Positions 22,122-36,784 of a stretch of DNA of 64,000 bases are shown here, piece after piece. Below the pieces are notes generated by a model. That model ran no database searches. It was not told where the DNA came from and saw nothing but the letters and a program-made list of their open reading frames with translations. Position numbers and translations under genes: made by a program. Position 1 is the stretch's first letter; every line of letters begins with the position of its first letter. Source of the DNA: Primulina eburnea (Eukaryota; Streptophyta; Magnoliopsida; Lamiales; Gesneriaceae); contig NC_133105.1 of the NCBI RefSeq assembly GCF_022965805.1, forward strand, positions 2,170,001 to 2,234,000. The letters are read 5' to 3'.

Positions 22122-25100
22122 TCAAACACTATCGACTTGTACAGTCAAATCCTGTATGCCAAGGTCGTGATACAGGCCATGGACGTACTGGAGTGTTGAT
22201 CGATCGTCTGTTCCATTCTTCATCTGCGCACAAATTAAATTGGACAATCAAGATGCAACTTGTTGTGTCGTATCCACATGAGTATCAAAGTACTGATGAA
22301 TAATGAAAAATACCTGCAGTGAAATGGATCCTACAACATGGCCCGGCACCAATTCCCAGAAGCGAGCCTGAGAGACCTCTACAATATCCTCACGCGAAGA
22401 AAGCTGGTAACAAATAGCACAAAGTTTTAGCATGAAGTCACTAGCTAGAATAATATGCAAGGAATATTTTAATTTGATCGCTTTTTTTCAAATAATTTCA
22501 ACAATTCACGTAAAAGAAAGTTAAAAATTATAAAAATGGAATGTACTTGTCTCAGGCATTTCATCAAGGCAGAAGAAGGAATACTAGGAGGTGCCATCTG
22601 TATCAAAACTCCACCAGTGGTTTTAAAGAGAGGCATGACAAGCATAAATACTAAGACGGAAACCAGTCCCAAGCACAAAACTTCAGCATTTTTTACCCTG
22701 CAGCAAATACAGTGAATAAGACTCTGCAGCAGCATGGTGGGATTAAAATGCAAGTCATAAATACACCAAAACTGAAGTAGATTGGACAATTACCCCAGAC
22801 CAAGCAACCAGGATGCTAAAATTAAACCTGCACTGAGAGAAAAAAAAATCAATGTGCAACTTTAGATCCAGGGATAGAATTTTCCAATAGAAGACTATAC
22901 CCCACAAAAAGATGCTGACAATCATGAACGGTCTATCTCATACCTCCGGATAGAGTCAGCAAGAACATGAAGAAAAACTGAGTGGTGATTCATATCTTCA
23001 GCTTTTCTGTACACTGCAAGAATAAATTTTAGTCTAAAAAAATAAACAATTTTGAACTATGACAACAAATCCCCAAGGAGGAGGGTGTAAGAGAACAAAG
23101 CATATGGTCTGGGTAAATGTAACGGGCCCAAAGTTGAAATTAGTTAAAGGGATAAAACCAATCATAAACAAAATAAATGTTAATAAAGTTGCAACATAAA
23201 TGACATTAATAGAATATAAGAACCATAGAGGTCAAAGACACGTTCAAAAAATTCTCTGAGGTTGAGTTAGGATTTGATTAATTTCAAATGTATTTTGGTC
23301 GTTTAAAGAAATAAGACCATAAACTTCAAATTTACCTATACATATTTATATAGTATTTTATGTTAATTACAGTGGATTTCAAGTTCACCAAATAATAATG
23401 TCATTTTAAATTCATTCTACTTTGTATTATTAATGAATAAATAAATAAGACGTTGATTTAAGATTTGATCTATTGATTTATTGTAAACATGAATTTATAA
23501 ACGAAATCTATTGATTTCAAATTCATCACACCAAGTGTACCCCGAAGGAACCCTTTATCCTCCAATCAATGAACCAATAAGAAATGCAATTTATCATAAC
23601 AGTCAACCAAATGCATGGAGGGAAATCATAACCTTGCTAAGCAAAAAGCCAAACATGATCTACGAGTTAAAAAATGGAAAAAAAAAAACTAGAAAAAAAG
23701 CCAAATGTGACGAGATTTACCAAGATTGATTCGAGCATAATTTCTGAAGAACCAGACACCAATAAGATTCACCAGCAAATTTGTGACAGCTGATATGATC
23801 AGGTAATGCCTAAAAACAGATGCAAAACAGAGACTATTATTTATAGATAAGTTACATATAGAAATCTAAATAAGAATGCACAAAACTGAGATAGATGTTG
23901 CAACATTAACTCAAATTCTGGTATAATTAACACTGAATTGTAGAGTACTCTCCCCATCCCTGTGCTATTCTTTTTCTTCACTGTTTCTGTCCTTTTGTCT
24001 CTAATTCTTTGAAAGAATCCTGTTGTCCTTAAATTGATTATTGACTCATTTGAAAACATCTCATTTTCTACATAGTTTAATAAAGATAGTCTTAAATAGA
24101 AAAAAAAATGACATTCGACAAGACTAAAGAAAAGAAAAATTATTGGCATAAAAAACTGTAAATAAGGATGAATAAACCTCGGTACACTAAAGCACGCATC
24201 TTCCCTCCGTCTAGTCCAAGATGCGAAGGGAGGAGGCGCTAGTTCATAGAACTAAGGTGCACTAAGACAAATACTTTAAAATCTAATGTATGAAGAAATT
24301 TTTATGTTACATAGTATCGACTACGTATTTTATAAATAATTGAGAAACAACAAAGAAAATCTTCACAAGTTCGGATTTTTCTCCATTAATACATGACCTC
24401 TTGATTTAAAGCTTGCTCAAAGTTCCCTTTGATCCTTTACTACACGCTAAGGCTCATATTTACAGCCAAGGCACATGGCACAAGGTCATGCCTCATCAAT
24501 CCCTAAGCCTGGCATGCACTTCATGAGTTATTAATCACTTGATCCCACAAAAAGTAGACACTCAAAAAGCTGCACTGATAGCAGTAAATGTTTCTTATTC
24601 TAAGCAATTACAAACTGCATGAGAATGAGATGGAAAGAAATCAAGGAATCCGGTTTTAAAATAAATTCAAAGACTACCATCAAACACTAACTCACTTGTG
24701 CTCGGATTCATCTTGTATGAATGCATGAAGTGCTTCCACAGCTAAGGAGAATGACATAAACAAAAGAAACAGCTGTCTACACAAGAAGTATACGTAATCT
24801 GTCAGTCACAGATGCAACAGTAAAAACAAATTCACGCTACAAACAAATTAAGGGATTCAACAATCAACACAAGCTAAATTGTAAAATACTTACAGCATTG
24901 GTAAAAGCAGCTAAAACCGCCAATCTTTTATACCTGTCGAAAAATATCTAATTCTCTCAGTTCAAATTCGGTGACAGCCCGCTCATTATAAAGTAATTTG
25001 GTGCATGTAATTACTTAATTGCATTCGCATATCAAAATATAATGCTAAATTTACAAATAAAAATAATGACCATGATGATGATATTAAATAAAACAGAATA

Positions 25101-26329
25101 TTTGGTCACAAGTAGAAAGGGCGCATCCAACATGGATAAAAGAAATCACCCATGTAAGATCATGAAACAACCATCAGGAATCTTACCCATATGTATATGC
25201 ACCATCAGGCTTTTTTTGAGAAGCAGTCATGGCAAATAGTGAAAACGATAAGAGACCACAGCCAAATGTCAAATGAAATGCGTCAGAAACCAAACCTGAA
25301 ATGCTCAAAAACCAGATATTAGAATACAGTATGCAACAGAAAATAAGAAACCATCACATATTTGATTCCATATGACTTACGAAATGAATTTAAATAGCAA
25401 CAAAACTGAGATACATCTACCAAGAAAAAAATCCAGCAAATAACATCGAAATTTAATATGTGACTGAACCAACAAATATAAATTGCAAAGCAGTGATTGA
25501 ATTTATCTTGTTAGCTCATGACACAATGTATTGTGTCATTCGACGTAATATGGCAAATATCTCACCCGAAGAAAAAGCAAAAGAAAAAGAAGAGAGTAAA
25601 GCATGTTGAGTTCATGTAACCACATTTCTATTCTTGTCTTCCATTCAAATGTTGAAACTACAACAGGACAAGAGAAAGATTATGCGTTCATCATCTGCCA
25701 CATTTCTAACTGGATACTTGCCAAGTAAAAAGCTTTGCAACTCGTAAAAAACTAAAACCTTATTGTTCGTGAAAAAAGAAGGTATACAACTACCGTTCGA
25801 ATGTTTACTCTCACAAATTTCAATATGATTGTGCCCAAAAACATAATATCAGCCTCCCAATAAAAATTTCAAATTTCGTACCGATTCTCCCCGAGAATAT
25901 CCCAACGAACAATTCAGCACTAGAATAAGCAACGTTGAGAAAAATCAACACGAATAACCGCCTCATTTGCCTGTTCCCCGACCTCAATCCACTTACAATC
26001 TCAGAGACAAACGAAAAGCTAGAATTTTTTTCATTGATTTCGTCGGGATATGATTCCTCCAGAAACCTCGAATCTAGAAAATAATCATTCTGCGGTATAT
26101 CAATCCCAGAAACATTCCTAGAAAGCAAGGGCTTAGGAGTGCGAGGGTCCACGGAAACGTTCTGATGAAATGAAGCCTGCCTGGAGAACGCAAATCGACG
26201 ATCTGTATCCTTCCCGAAATTGAAATCTCCGACGTACGATCGCGGGGAATCGGCGGCGGAGTCGAGTCTCTGGTAGTTAAAGGACGAGCTTCGACCATTT
26301 GTACCTGGGAAACGCGAGGATTCGCTCAT
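22122..26329 (-). CDS. MTPC2: Metal tolerance protein C2 (CDF zinc transporter)
   Basis: Ten exons: 26329-25882, 25295-25187, 24933-24894, 24772-24696, 23809-23721, 23013-22944, 22832-22794, 22697-22547, 22403-22314 and 22223-22122. Sum 1,215 nt, 404 aa, every junction GT-AG and in frame. The N-terminus is soluble and serine-rich (FAFSRQASF). Membrane segments begin at about 125 (RRLFVLIFLNVAYSSAELFV), then TM2 (LVSDAFHLTFG), and further hydrophobic segments to about 310. The C-terminal domain contains QARFWELVPGHVVGSISLQ and the ending GIQDLTVQVDSV. TM5 keeps the CDF metal site H270-x3-D274 (HVLAD). In TM2 the equivalent is H157-x3-G161, so the Asp is missing. Family knowledge: MTP5/MTPC2 pairs with MTP12 in the Golgi to move zinc, like ZnT6 with ZnT5. 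Start chosen at MSESSRF; the upstream Met is in leader. Confidence 0.93.
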
Positions 26330-27274
26330 TTGTGCTATAGGCAAGAATGCGTATTCACAGCAAAATGCTCGACAAAACTCAGCGAAGAAATCTTGACGAC
26401 TAATGTGAAAACGAAGCAAACTATAAAGAGTGGTTCATGAAATTTTGGAGTGGAAGTAATAACTCTTGGGTCAAGACGACGGCGTCAATACGATCTTAAA
26501 TTGAAATGCGATGTATTTGTTTCTCACAAATATATAACGCGATTTATAGCGGAATATGGAGAGAGGATGTATTTGTTGTATCTCTACAACAAAAAATATA
26601 GTGTGTGATTTTCTCTGTTAAATTAGTAACTAAAGGTCAATATGTCAAATTAAACACATTCCAATGAATGATCAATATTACAAGAGTTATTCCAACAGAA
26701 TTTTTTCATTTCTATATCACAGCACGTATTCTTGCGGCACTTTTTAGGATTTCATAACTAATTATTGATTAATATGAAAATAACAAAGTTCATAAGAAAA
26801 TCATTTATATAAAATTTCAAAACACTATTTTCTTTGAATTTTTGGCCAAACCATCATGTTTTCGGATGCAATCCATCTCCCTTGTGTTGAAAATTAGAGT
26901 CCTTTGGTTAAACTTGTGTAAATTTGTGTTTTTTATCTTCTTTTTATAGAGTTGTATATTTTGAGTGTAATTCTAACTCAAAAACTAGTTTCAAGAAGAA
27001 CGGTAGGCTGACAATAGAAATCACTGGTGCCATTCTTTTTTCTTTTTTGAACCAGAAGAATCATTTTCCATTCATTTCCAAAACTCAAAAAGCGCCATTC
27101 ATTTCGATTCACAACTCTTCTACAATTCAATATCAATCTTGAAACAACGAAAGCTTTAGCAAGAATCATATCTTAAAAAAATTAAAGAGCAAGTTAAAGA
27201 AGAAAAAGAAAAAGGAAAGTCATATAAGAAACAACGGCAGCAAAATCATGTGATCGCCTTCTTCACAGTTTTAC
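26330..27274. other. MTPC2 promoter / actin 3' region
   Basis: Leader and promoter of MTPC2 on one side and actin 3' UTR on the other. I see no further gene. Confidence 0.5.
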
Positions 27275-28945
<1,671 letters not shown>

Positions 28946-28953
28946 CTTTTAAC

Positions 28954-29266
28954 CTGCACACATCCGTAAAAAAAAAACTCGATCTTCCATTTATTAATTC
29001 AATTTCCCGGTACACGGAAATTTCGTTAACATAAAAACGTCATGGAGCTTAAATCCCACCAAATTAGGATCAATAACAAATATTTATGAAAACTTTATCG
29101 AGAAAACATCCTCGTAAATGAGATTGCATCCGGTCATTCTCAGATTATCAACTGAAAACGCCAATCCCAAAAAGCACAAAGATGCAGTGTCACATCAAAC
29201 CACGAAAGTGGTGGCAATGTTCGAACTTCCAATGAGAAAAATGAAAATCAGAGGCAAAGATCGAAC
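28954..29266 (-). other. Actin 5' UTR (leader) intron
   Basis: On the minus strand CAGCAAG precedes GTTCGATC (donor, exon end 29267), and GTGTGCAG precedes GTTAAAAGATG (acceptor, exon resumes at 28953), eight bases before the ATG. A leader intron at this place is normal for plant actin genes and often boosts expression. Confidence 0.8.
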
Positions 29267-29395
29267 CTTGCTGAAAAATGTTCTCTTTTTTCCTTGCTGG
29301 TGTGATGGGATTTGTTTGGAAAATTCTCCCACCCTCTGTGCCTATCGAGCAGAGCCTGTGCTTCTTTAGTAAGAGACACACCACCCCGCCCTCTA

Positions 29396-29404
29396 GTTTA
29401 AAAA
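29396..29404 (-). promoter_or_regulatory. Probable TATA element of actin
   Basis: Minus strand reads CTTTTTAAACTAG about 130 bases upstream of the leader-intron donor. The spacing suits a start site near 29370. Confidence 0.4.
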
Positions 29405-32245
29405 GGGAGAAATGAAACTCGACCTCAGATGAAATTCAGCTGAAATGATCCTTAAATTATTGTTTAAGAAGATCAGGACCGTTGATTTGCTATGATTTGT
29501 ATCTGTGGTGTGTGGGCCACATGACAGCGTCCTGTTGGTGGTGGATATAGCTGTCTGGCTTTTGCTTTCAGTTATGCTGTGTGGACTATCGTGCCCCTCA
29601 CTTTTTAGTTCGTTCCCTAATCTGTCCCTTCACCATGTATAGGGGTCAGATTGGACACTTCCACATCAAATTCCCGAGTCACCCAATAAATTACACCTAG
29701 CTAAAATCTACATCCACGTACAGAAATAAAAAAGATTTTCCAAATCCCAAAGAAGCCCCCCGTGGAGACATGGGCAAATTTGCCTCACCGCAAAAGCTGA
29801 AGACTTTTTGTCCAATTTTAGCCCTTTTCCGCTTTTTTCCCCCCGTGGGTCGGCAGAGTAAGAAGGTAGATTATTTTTATTTTAGCGGGTAAAATCTTAT
29901 CATACATACAATTTCAAAAAAAAATGAGTCCTATATATGTATGAGTAAATCTTGGTCATTCATTATATCATGAGATAATGTCCACAAAGATAGATGAAAT
30001 AAACCGAGAAAGAGAACGTCGTCATTTCCAGCTCATAGAAAGCGGTACTGACACGTGGCCGGTTTTGACCTGTTGATCCAGTCAACTTTCCCAGATGAAC
30101 GTGCTACGCACACATGAACCAGAGGGTCGGAGTACTTAGAGGTTGGCCATCACTTGGCATGTTTGATAGGAATCTCCCTGATCACTTTCACATGTGATAT
30201 TCGGCTTTTTTTTTAATCACGTAAAAATGTTTATATGCTAATATTATTTTTTGGTTGCATAAAAATGGGCTAAAATTCTAAAATCAATAATTTTTACCTT
30301 TGCATGTGATTTATTATTACATGTGTCTGATATAAAATGAATTTAAGAGTAAAATTGGATAAATACGTAGCAGTCTATAATAAAACGATTGAATGTGGGA
30401 TATTAATGCATAATATAATATTTGAATTAATAGGTGATCAAACGGGACTGATAAATATTTCCCGCTTGTTTAATATATATTGCTCTACTAAATCTTTGAT
30501 AAACAACACTGATGCGAAACTTGTGTTGATTAACTAACAATATGAAATACAAGAGAATGCTTGACACATATAAGATTTTCGTGTATATGAAATTAGAAAA
30601 TGAACAAACCATTTATAAGCCCAAAATGCACACCAAGAATCATGCAAGATTAATTAACTAAATTAATCTTCCCATTAACTCAAGAATTTGAAGAGCCAAA
30701 AGTCTTCAATTAACTCGAGAATGTGGAAAGTCAAAAGACACTTCTACAATAATGAGCCACAACTAACTCAAGAATGTGGAGAGGTAAAAGACACTCTCAC
30801 ATTAATGAGACATAATTTTTATTCTAACTCTAAATTTGATTCAAATCTCCAACAATCTTGCGAATGGATCATTTTCCTTTGTGGACATCCGATAAAGAGA
30901 TGGAACCCATCGTGAAAAAGAATTATTTTTATCGATAATGCTAAAAGATAAATTAAATAGGTTAGTTATGTTGTCGATTGAAAAAGAAATATTTCGACGA
31001 CTGAATTATATATATCTGATCATATTTATGTCTCTAGAATCTGTAGACATATTGTATTTATGTAATTATTTCAAATATTCGTTGATTGTTATTGATATAT
31101 TATATTTTTTCGATATATTTATGTATTGCTTAGTGTATTCGTTATTTGCGTACTTAAATTCATAATATTTATCGTAACAAGAAGACTCGTTTCTTATTTT
31201 TCGTCTCGGACCACGTCCGAACACAAGTATGATTCAAAGTAGGACTAGGTATCATGTAAACAATGCCTAGCGCAGGGTTGTTGAATACAAATGCATGTGA
31301 AGGTGGTGACGACAATGCGTGTGTTTGCTTCATTTTCTCATGGTTGTTCCCACATTAATGCTAGTGATAAGGAAATAAGAATGCAAATGGATTGAATACT
31401 TAATTCATGAATATCTCAGGTCATGTCTAGTATTATTTTTATTTGTTCGTAAATCCAAATTTTATAGTATAGCAGCACTAGATAATTACAAAATTCAATA
31501 AATTTATCATTATTTTATATATGGCGATTTTAAATGAATCAAATTTTGAACTCAAGCGAAGTTCATATAATATGATGCATGACAGACTACTCGATTCATT
31601 TGTTTATAATTGTGTTGTGATCTAAAAATATAATATACGATAGAAGAAATAAATAAGTATTTCTTATTGTCCAAAAATGTCCACAAAGCGCTCCTTTCCA
31701 AGCCAAAAATTTGTTTATTTTTTACACAATTAGGTATTCACAACATTTGTGTTTAAGAAACAAGTTATTATAGATAAATTTGATCTATGTGTTATCGAAA
31801 AATCGAATATATTATTTATTTATTGTATGCCCACCCAATCGATGATCAATTCATTTATATAAATTTTTTAAAATATATTATATAAAATAACTGTATACTT
31901 TATTATTATTAGTAAGTTATTTTTTTCTCTAAATCATAGCATAGATTTTTTTCCCTCTATTTTATGAAGTTTATTTATATTTGATTGCTGAATGTTGATG
32001 GCCAAAAACAATTTCGATGTCAGCTTCTTGATTTCCTGACGAAAATGCCCTTGGCCCAATGCTCCACGTATGACACTCCAAGCCTAAAAGCACAGGAGTC
32101 CACTGGCCACAAAGAAGAGTTTAATCTTTTCCAATTCTTACCGAGAATTAACAGATTCCCAAGTGTTCTTGTGGCTTCGATTTAATCACTACATTTGATT
32201 GATAATTGTTTTCATAAGCATTTCACTTCTTGGAGAAAGTTTCGA
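29405..32245. other. Divergent promoter gap between actin and fibrillin
   Basis: About 2.8 kb between two genes transcribed away from each other. It includes an imperfect threefold repeat around 30673-30812 (units containing AACTCAAGAATGTGGA and AAAAGACAC). Otherwise AT-rich, with no coding signal. Confidence 0.55.
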
Positions 32246-35019
32246 ATGGCTTGTTCGATTTCAATTCAAAGCCTGTTAGTATCCCCAAGAATGCTCTCAC
32301 CTAACATGTCATCTTCTCCACCTCTCCGATCCTCCACACCGCTTTTATTTCTTGAAATTAAGAATCATGGGAGTTGTTTGAAACGTCAGAATGGGAAAAG
32401 GAGGATTAGCAGAAAGTGCAGAGCTATGGTTTCGCAGACATCGAAAGGACCTTCAGCTGCTTATGCTAAAGAAATGGAGAGGCTCTCAGCCAAAGAATCT
32501 CTGCTTCTAGCTGTAAGTTTGTTTCAGTCCGTTTGAAAACAATTTGTCTTCACTGGTTATTTGTTTGATGCTATCTGCTTTAAGGTATCAAAGGTGTTTG
32601 TTTTCAATGTATTCGGGGATTTTAATGTTGGAAGGAGGTAAAAACGGAACTTGCTTTCAATTATGCACTCTTTGAAAGAGTTTGCATGTTTTTGTTGCTC
32701 TTTTGAATCCCTTTATTTGCTCCAAAGGTTTGTTCTTTAATGTAATTTGTTTTTCCGGTTTTATTAGGACCTTTCTGAATTAATGCTCATATCTATACAT
32801 TTATGGAATGAAGTTTTTTATTTAACTAATCACTGAATCTTGTTCACTCCCGATTGAATGCAAATTCAGTTCAGAGATGCTGGGGGATTTGAGGCATTGG
32901 TCACTGGGAAAATATCAGATATGCAACGGATTGATGTAAATGAAAGAATAGTTGGCCTCGAGGGGTTGAATCCAACTCCCCGACCTACAACGTAAGTTGT
33001 TTATTTTTTCACTTATACTCTTGGATTGGGTTTTCGACAAGGTGTTCATTTTGTGCGTTCAGCTATCCAGGTCTCCTTATTTAGAAGGTCAATGGAAATT
33101 CGAATGGTTTGGATCAGGAAGCCCCGGGCTCCTTGCTGCTCAAATTGTGTTCGAGTTAGTTTCAATTTATCTCTTGTTTAGTTTCAGTTTTACAGAAAAA
33201 AGTACTTTAATTGATTGATCAATAATTGTTTCACAGGAGGTTTCCCACGGCATTGGCAAATTTATCTAGATTGGATGTGAGGATTAAGGATGGATATGCA
33301 AAGATTACGGCAAATTTGAAGTTCTTGAACTCGGTACTAAACTTCCTTTTTCAAAATGGTTTGGACCTTTCGCACAGATTCAAAGATGATTTATTTTGTT
33401 GGCACAATTTGCTGAATAAGCTTTGAGACATTATCTGCCACATTCATTTTATTGTCCCCAGTTTTCTTCGTTCACTGTTGGCACCGGGGAGTTGGGGTAT
33501 GAGCTTACGTAGTTCTATTCAATTGATAAGATTGATTGATGCAACTGTGTTATTTGAAAGATTGACGACTTTTGGTATATCAACAACCACTCGATCTCAT
33601 AATTACAGATAACAACTATTCATTATTTGCTCTTTGTGTTGGGTGGAGACGAAATTTTTTGTGCATTACGAGTATCCCTGGTCAAAGTGCAGGTAGAAAG
33701 CAACTTCATTCTCAACAGCAAATTATCTGTTGAGGGGCCACTTCGAATGAAAGAGGAATACATTGAAGGGATAATTGAATCCCCCAAAATTAAAGAAGAT
33801 TCAATCCCTCAACAGCTAAAAGGTGCTTTTGATCAGGCCGCTAGCACAGTGCAACAGCTTCCTGTTTCCATTAGGGATGCAGCCATGGGTGGTTTCAAGG
33901 TCCCTCTGGGTGAGCATTTTATACATTTTCTTCTCTCCAGGTAATAAATAATGTTCGCTCATTCCACTAGAACTTTATTAGTGTTTCCAGTGTTTTTGAG
34001 TATAAAAAACCAGCACCAGCTAACATCCCTGTGTATGGTCCTGAATATTTCTGAACATAAACTTTGGTAACTATGCTTTGGTGCTACTTTGTACAAATAT
34101 AACTTTCGTTCTCTCTTGTGGCAGCCCTTATCCTTGAAATGTGAAGTCCTCTTCATGTGGTTTGATATAAGTTGGTCTTTTGCTAGATGAGATTTAAATT
34201 GCAGTCTATACAACAATACTGCTGCTTTCAAATCCTTAAATGGTGGAACTTGGAAAGCTCCGAAAAGTACATGATTGTTTGCATTTGTGAAGGTTAATCA
34301 TGATCTTTAAGTTGGATTGTGCACCACATTTGGTGCTGCTGTGATTCTTTCCCTCGTTGATTTATTTGTCACAACAGAAGAAATAACAGACAGGTCTGAG
34401 TCTGATGTTGACTGTAAGCTTTGATTGTAATTATGTGAGCATCCTCGGTGTGCTAGAGAATCACCTTAGGCAAGCATTTTCTAAAAAAACTAGAGATATC
34501 TTGGTTATAAACAGGACGTGGAGAATTTCTGTTGAGAAAATGTGGATTTGTGTTTCTATTGTAATCTGAATTATATATATATATTCTATTGCATCTATCT
34601 CAGTCATGGCTCTTGGTTGTCCTGTAAGAGCCTTATAAATGCAATGTTTCACCAAGCGTGGCACCTTTTCTTGCTTTGGTTACTTTGGCTTCTATATTTC
34701 AAACAAACTCTTGAACAGCAAGTATCGCATATTAGAATTTCAGCGTTATTTTCCCTTATTTCTTCATTAAACATGTTTTTAATCTGAAGGTGGGACGTTT
34801 CAGAGGCTATTCTTGATATCCTATCTTGATGATGAGATAATGGTAGGTTCTTGTTGTTGCTTACATCTCTAATTGATACATCTATAGTGGTGCATCTCAG
34901 TTGGCTGGTGTGAATGAATGCAGATAGCTAGGAGTACTGCTGGATTTCCTGAGGTCCTCACAAGATTAGATCCTGGTCCATCTGTGGCTGTTGAACTGAT
35001 AACCGAGTATGAAAGTTGA
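32246..35019 (+). CDS. FBN8: Plastid-lipid-associated protein (fibrillin), PAP10/FBN8-like
   Basis: Seven exons: 32246-32512, 32870-32991, 33071-33154, 33237-33333, 33693-33909, 34790-34842 and 34924-35019 (936 nt, 311 aa, all in frame). MACSISIQSLL and about 60 Ser/Arg-rich residues form a chloroplast transit peptide. The PAP/fibrillin domain follows: SAKESLLLAFRDAGGF, VTGKISDMQRIDVN, LEGLNPTPRPTTSPYLEGQ, then KFEWFGSGSPG, and near the end LISYLDDEIM followed by STAGFPEVLTR. The spacing matches Arabidopsis PAP10/FBN8 as I recall it. Fibrillins coat plastoglobules or act in plastid lipid handling; the exact role of this clade is poorly defined. An ATG at 32195 lies in frame upstream, but only MACS... 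gives a normal transit peptide. Intron 5 is long (880 bp). Confidence 0.9.
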
Positions 35020-35621
35020 AGGAATACATTTAGAATCCCTTCAAATAAATGGCAATATCCTTTTTGCTTTGAATCAAATGTATCCTTGTCAACAAAATTA
35101 AGGCCCAGTGTGAAACATGACGAATCAATCCAAATCTTAGGAACGAATAAATGTGAAATTTTTTACCATTTCATCAATCCCTATAAGCAAATGTTCTTTG
35201 TTGGCGGACCATAAACTAATGTGTACTGTGCTGTTCTTTAAGTCATTGTTATTTTTTAATAATATATACTACAAACCATTCTCGATTCTTGTATAGATCT
35301 TTTCATCATCTCGTCAACTGATTCATGTCAAGTTGATTGAACTATTTTGGTCTGTTGTGACTACTATTCTATAACTTGAGGATAGATTCTTAGAACGCCG
35401 AAAAATGAAGGCTAAAAATTAGGCGACGAAGATTGTAAATTCTTCAATGAACAACAGTGCATTTAATAAATACTTATTTGGTTTATATAAATGGAGATGT
35501 TTTGGAAAGTACAAAAAACACAACAGTCTGCTACATTAATCCGCAATGCAACCAAAATCTACTTGAACCGCCAGAAATTCCCTTATTCCATTCTTCCGGA
35601 CAGTACTAGCTCCGTCCAAGT

Positions 35622-36773
35622 CTACAACTTGTTGTTGTACCAGAAAACACCTTTGTTCTTGTTGCCTTCATCTGACTCGACATAAATGCATTCCTTTGCT
35701 TCTCTCCACATTGCCTTAAAAATCGGAGTCCCGTCGAATTGATAGTAATTATCTAGTATCGGCTTGATAGCTTTTGTAGCTTCCATAGCATGATAATGCG
35801 GCATTGTCGAGAATAAATGGTGTGCTACATGAGTATCAGTTATGTTGTGGAACACATTATTCAGAATACCATAATCTCTGTCCATTGTGGCTAAAGCTCC
35901 ACGGAGCCAATCCCACTCAGAAGAATCATAATGAGGGAGCGAAGGATGAGTGTGTTGTAAATATGTGATCAAAACTAGGAACCCGTTAACTACAAGTAAC
36001 GGAGCACCATAAACACAGAATACCCAAAAAAATCCTTTAGCTGCCGTTAGACGCAAAAGCCCATATGTGACAGCAAGAACACCTGCATCAGAAACAAGGA
36101 TTTGAACCCGTTCCCGGTCTGAGTAGATAGGGCTATTCGGGTCATAGTGGCAAGCAAATCGGTCATAGGGTCTTCCTGAAACGTTGAATAGTAAGTACAA
36201 AGGCCAGCCGACTGCAAGCTGGAAAATGAGTGAGAATACTCTGCCCGGTGGGTTGTTCAAATACTTGGCAGATCTTCCGAGTCTTGACTTGACTTTGGGT
36301 ACAAACACTTCATCACGATCGAGTGAACCAGTGTTTGAATGGTGGCGACGATGACTGTACTTCCAAGAAAAGTATGGGACAAGAAGAGTAGAATGTAAGA
36401 TTAGGCCTACCGTGTCATCAAGCCATTGGTAGTCACTGAAAGCATGGTGGCCACACTCATGAGCTATGACCCAAACACCGGTTAGTACACAGCCTTGGCA
36501 TATCCAATAAAGTGGCCAGGCAACATATGAGAGATGATAGGGGAGATCTTGGAAGTAATTGGTTGCGACATAGTAGAAGAGAGCGGCGATTGCAAGGTCA
36601 TAAATAACATAGGAAAAAGAACGGAGAACAGATCGCTGAAAACAATGGGGCGGGATGGCTTTCTTAACCTCACCGAGTGTAAATGGAGGCTTCGAGTGTG
36701 GTGCTCGTTCGAGGATACCTGATTTTGTCTTCTTGCCCTCGGGAGCAGTAGACATCCGGCCTCCAGCACCCAT
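35622..36773 (-). CDS. FAD2: Microsomal omega-6 (delta-12) oleate desaturase FAD2
   Basis: Uninterrupted 383-aa ORF, the standard FAD2 length. The protein converts oleoyl to linoleoyl groups on phosphatidylcholine in the ER. The three di-iron histidine boxes are intact: HECGH (105-109), HRRHH (141-145) and HVAHH (315-319). Hydrophobic pairs flank them. The start MGAGGRM and the C-terminal aromatic ER-retrieval signal YNNKL are typical. The coding sequence is a single exon, as in all plant FAD2 genes, and the intron sits in the 5' UTR (separate entry). It converges with the fibrillin gene, leaving about 600 bp between stop codons. Confidence 0.98.
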   Translation of the reverse strand: MGAGGRMSTAPEGKKTKSGILERAPHSKPPFTLGEVKKAIPPHCFQRSVLRSFSYVIYDLAIAALFYYVATNYFQDLPYHLSYVAWPLYWICQGCVLTGVWVIAHECGHHAFSDYQWLDDTVGLILHSTLLVPYFSWKYSHRRHHSNTGSLDRDEVFVPKVKSRLGRSAKYLNNPPGRVFSLIFQLAVGWPLYLLFNVSGRPYDRFACHYDPNSPIYSDRERVQILVSDAGVLAVTYGLLRLTAAKGFFWVFCVYGAPLLVVNGFLVLITYLQHTHPSLPHYDSSEWDWLRGALATMDRDYGILNNVFHNITDTHVAHHLFSTMPHYHAMEATKAIKPILDNYYQFDGTPIFKAMWREAKECIYVESDEGNKNKGVFWYNNKL

Positions 36774-36784
36774 TGTTCAGCGAC

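Noticed and set aside
24170..24250. Possible hairpin (GCATCTTCCCTCC / GATGCGAAGGGAGG) in an MTPC2 intron
   Set aside because: The two parts do not pair well as reverse complements and no microRNA-like structure is supported.
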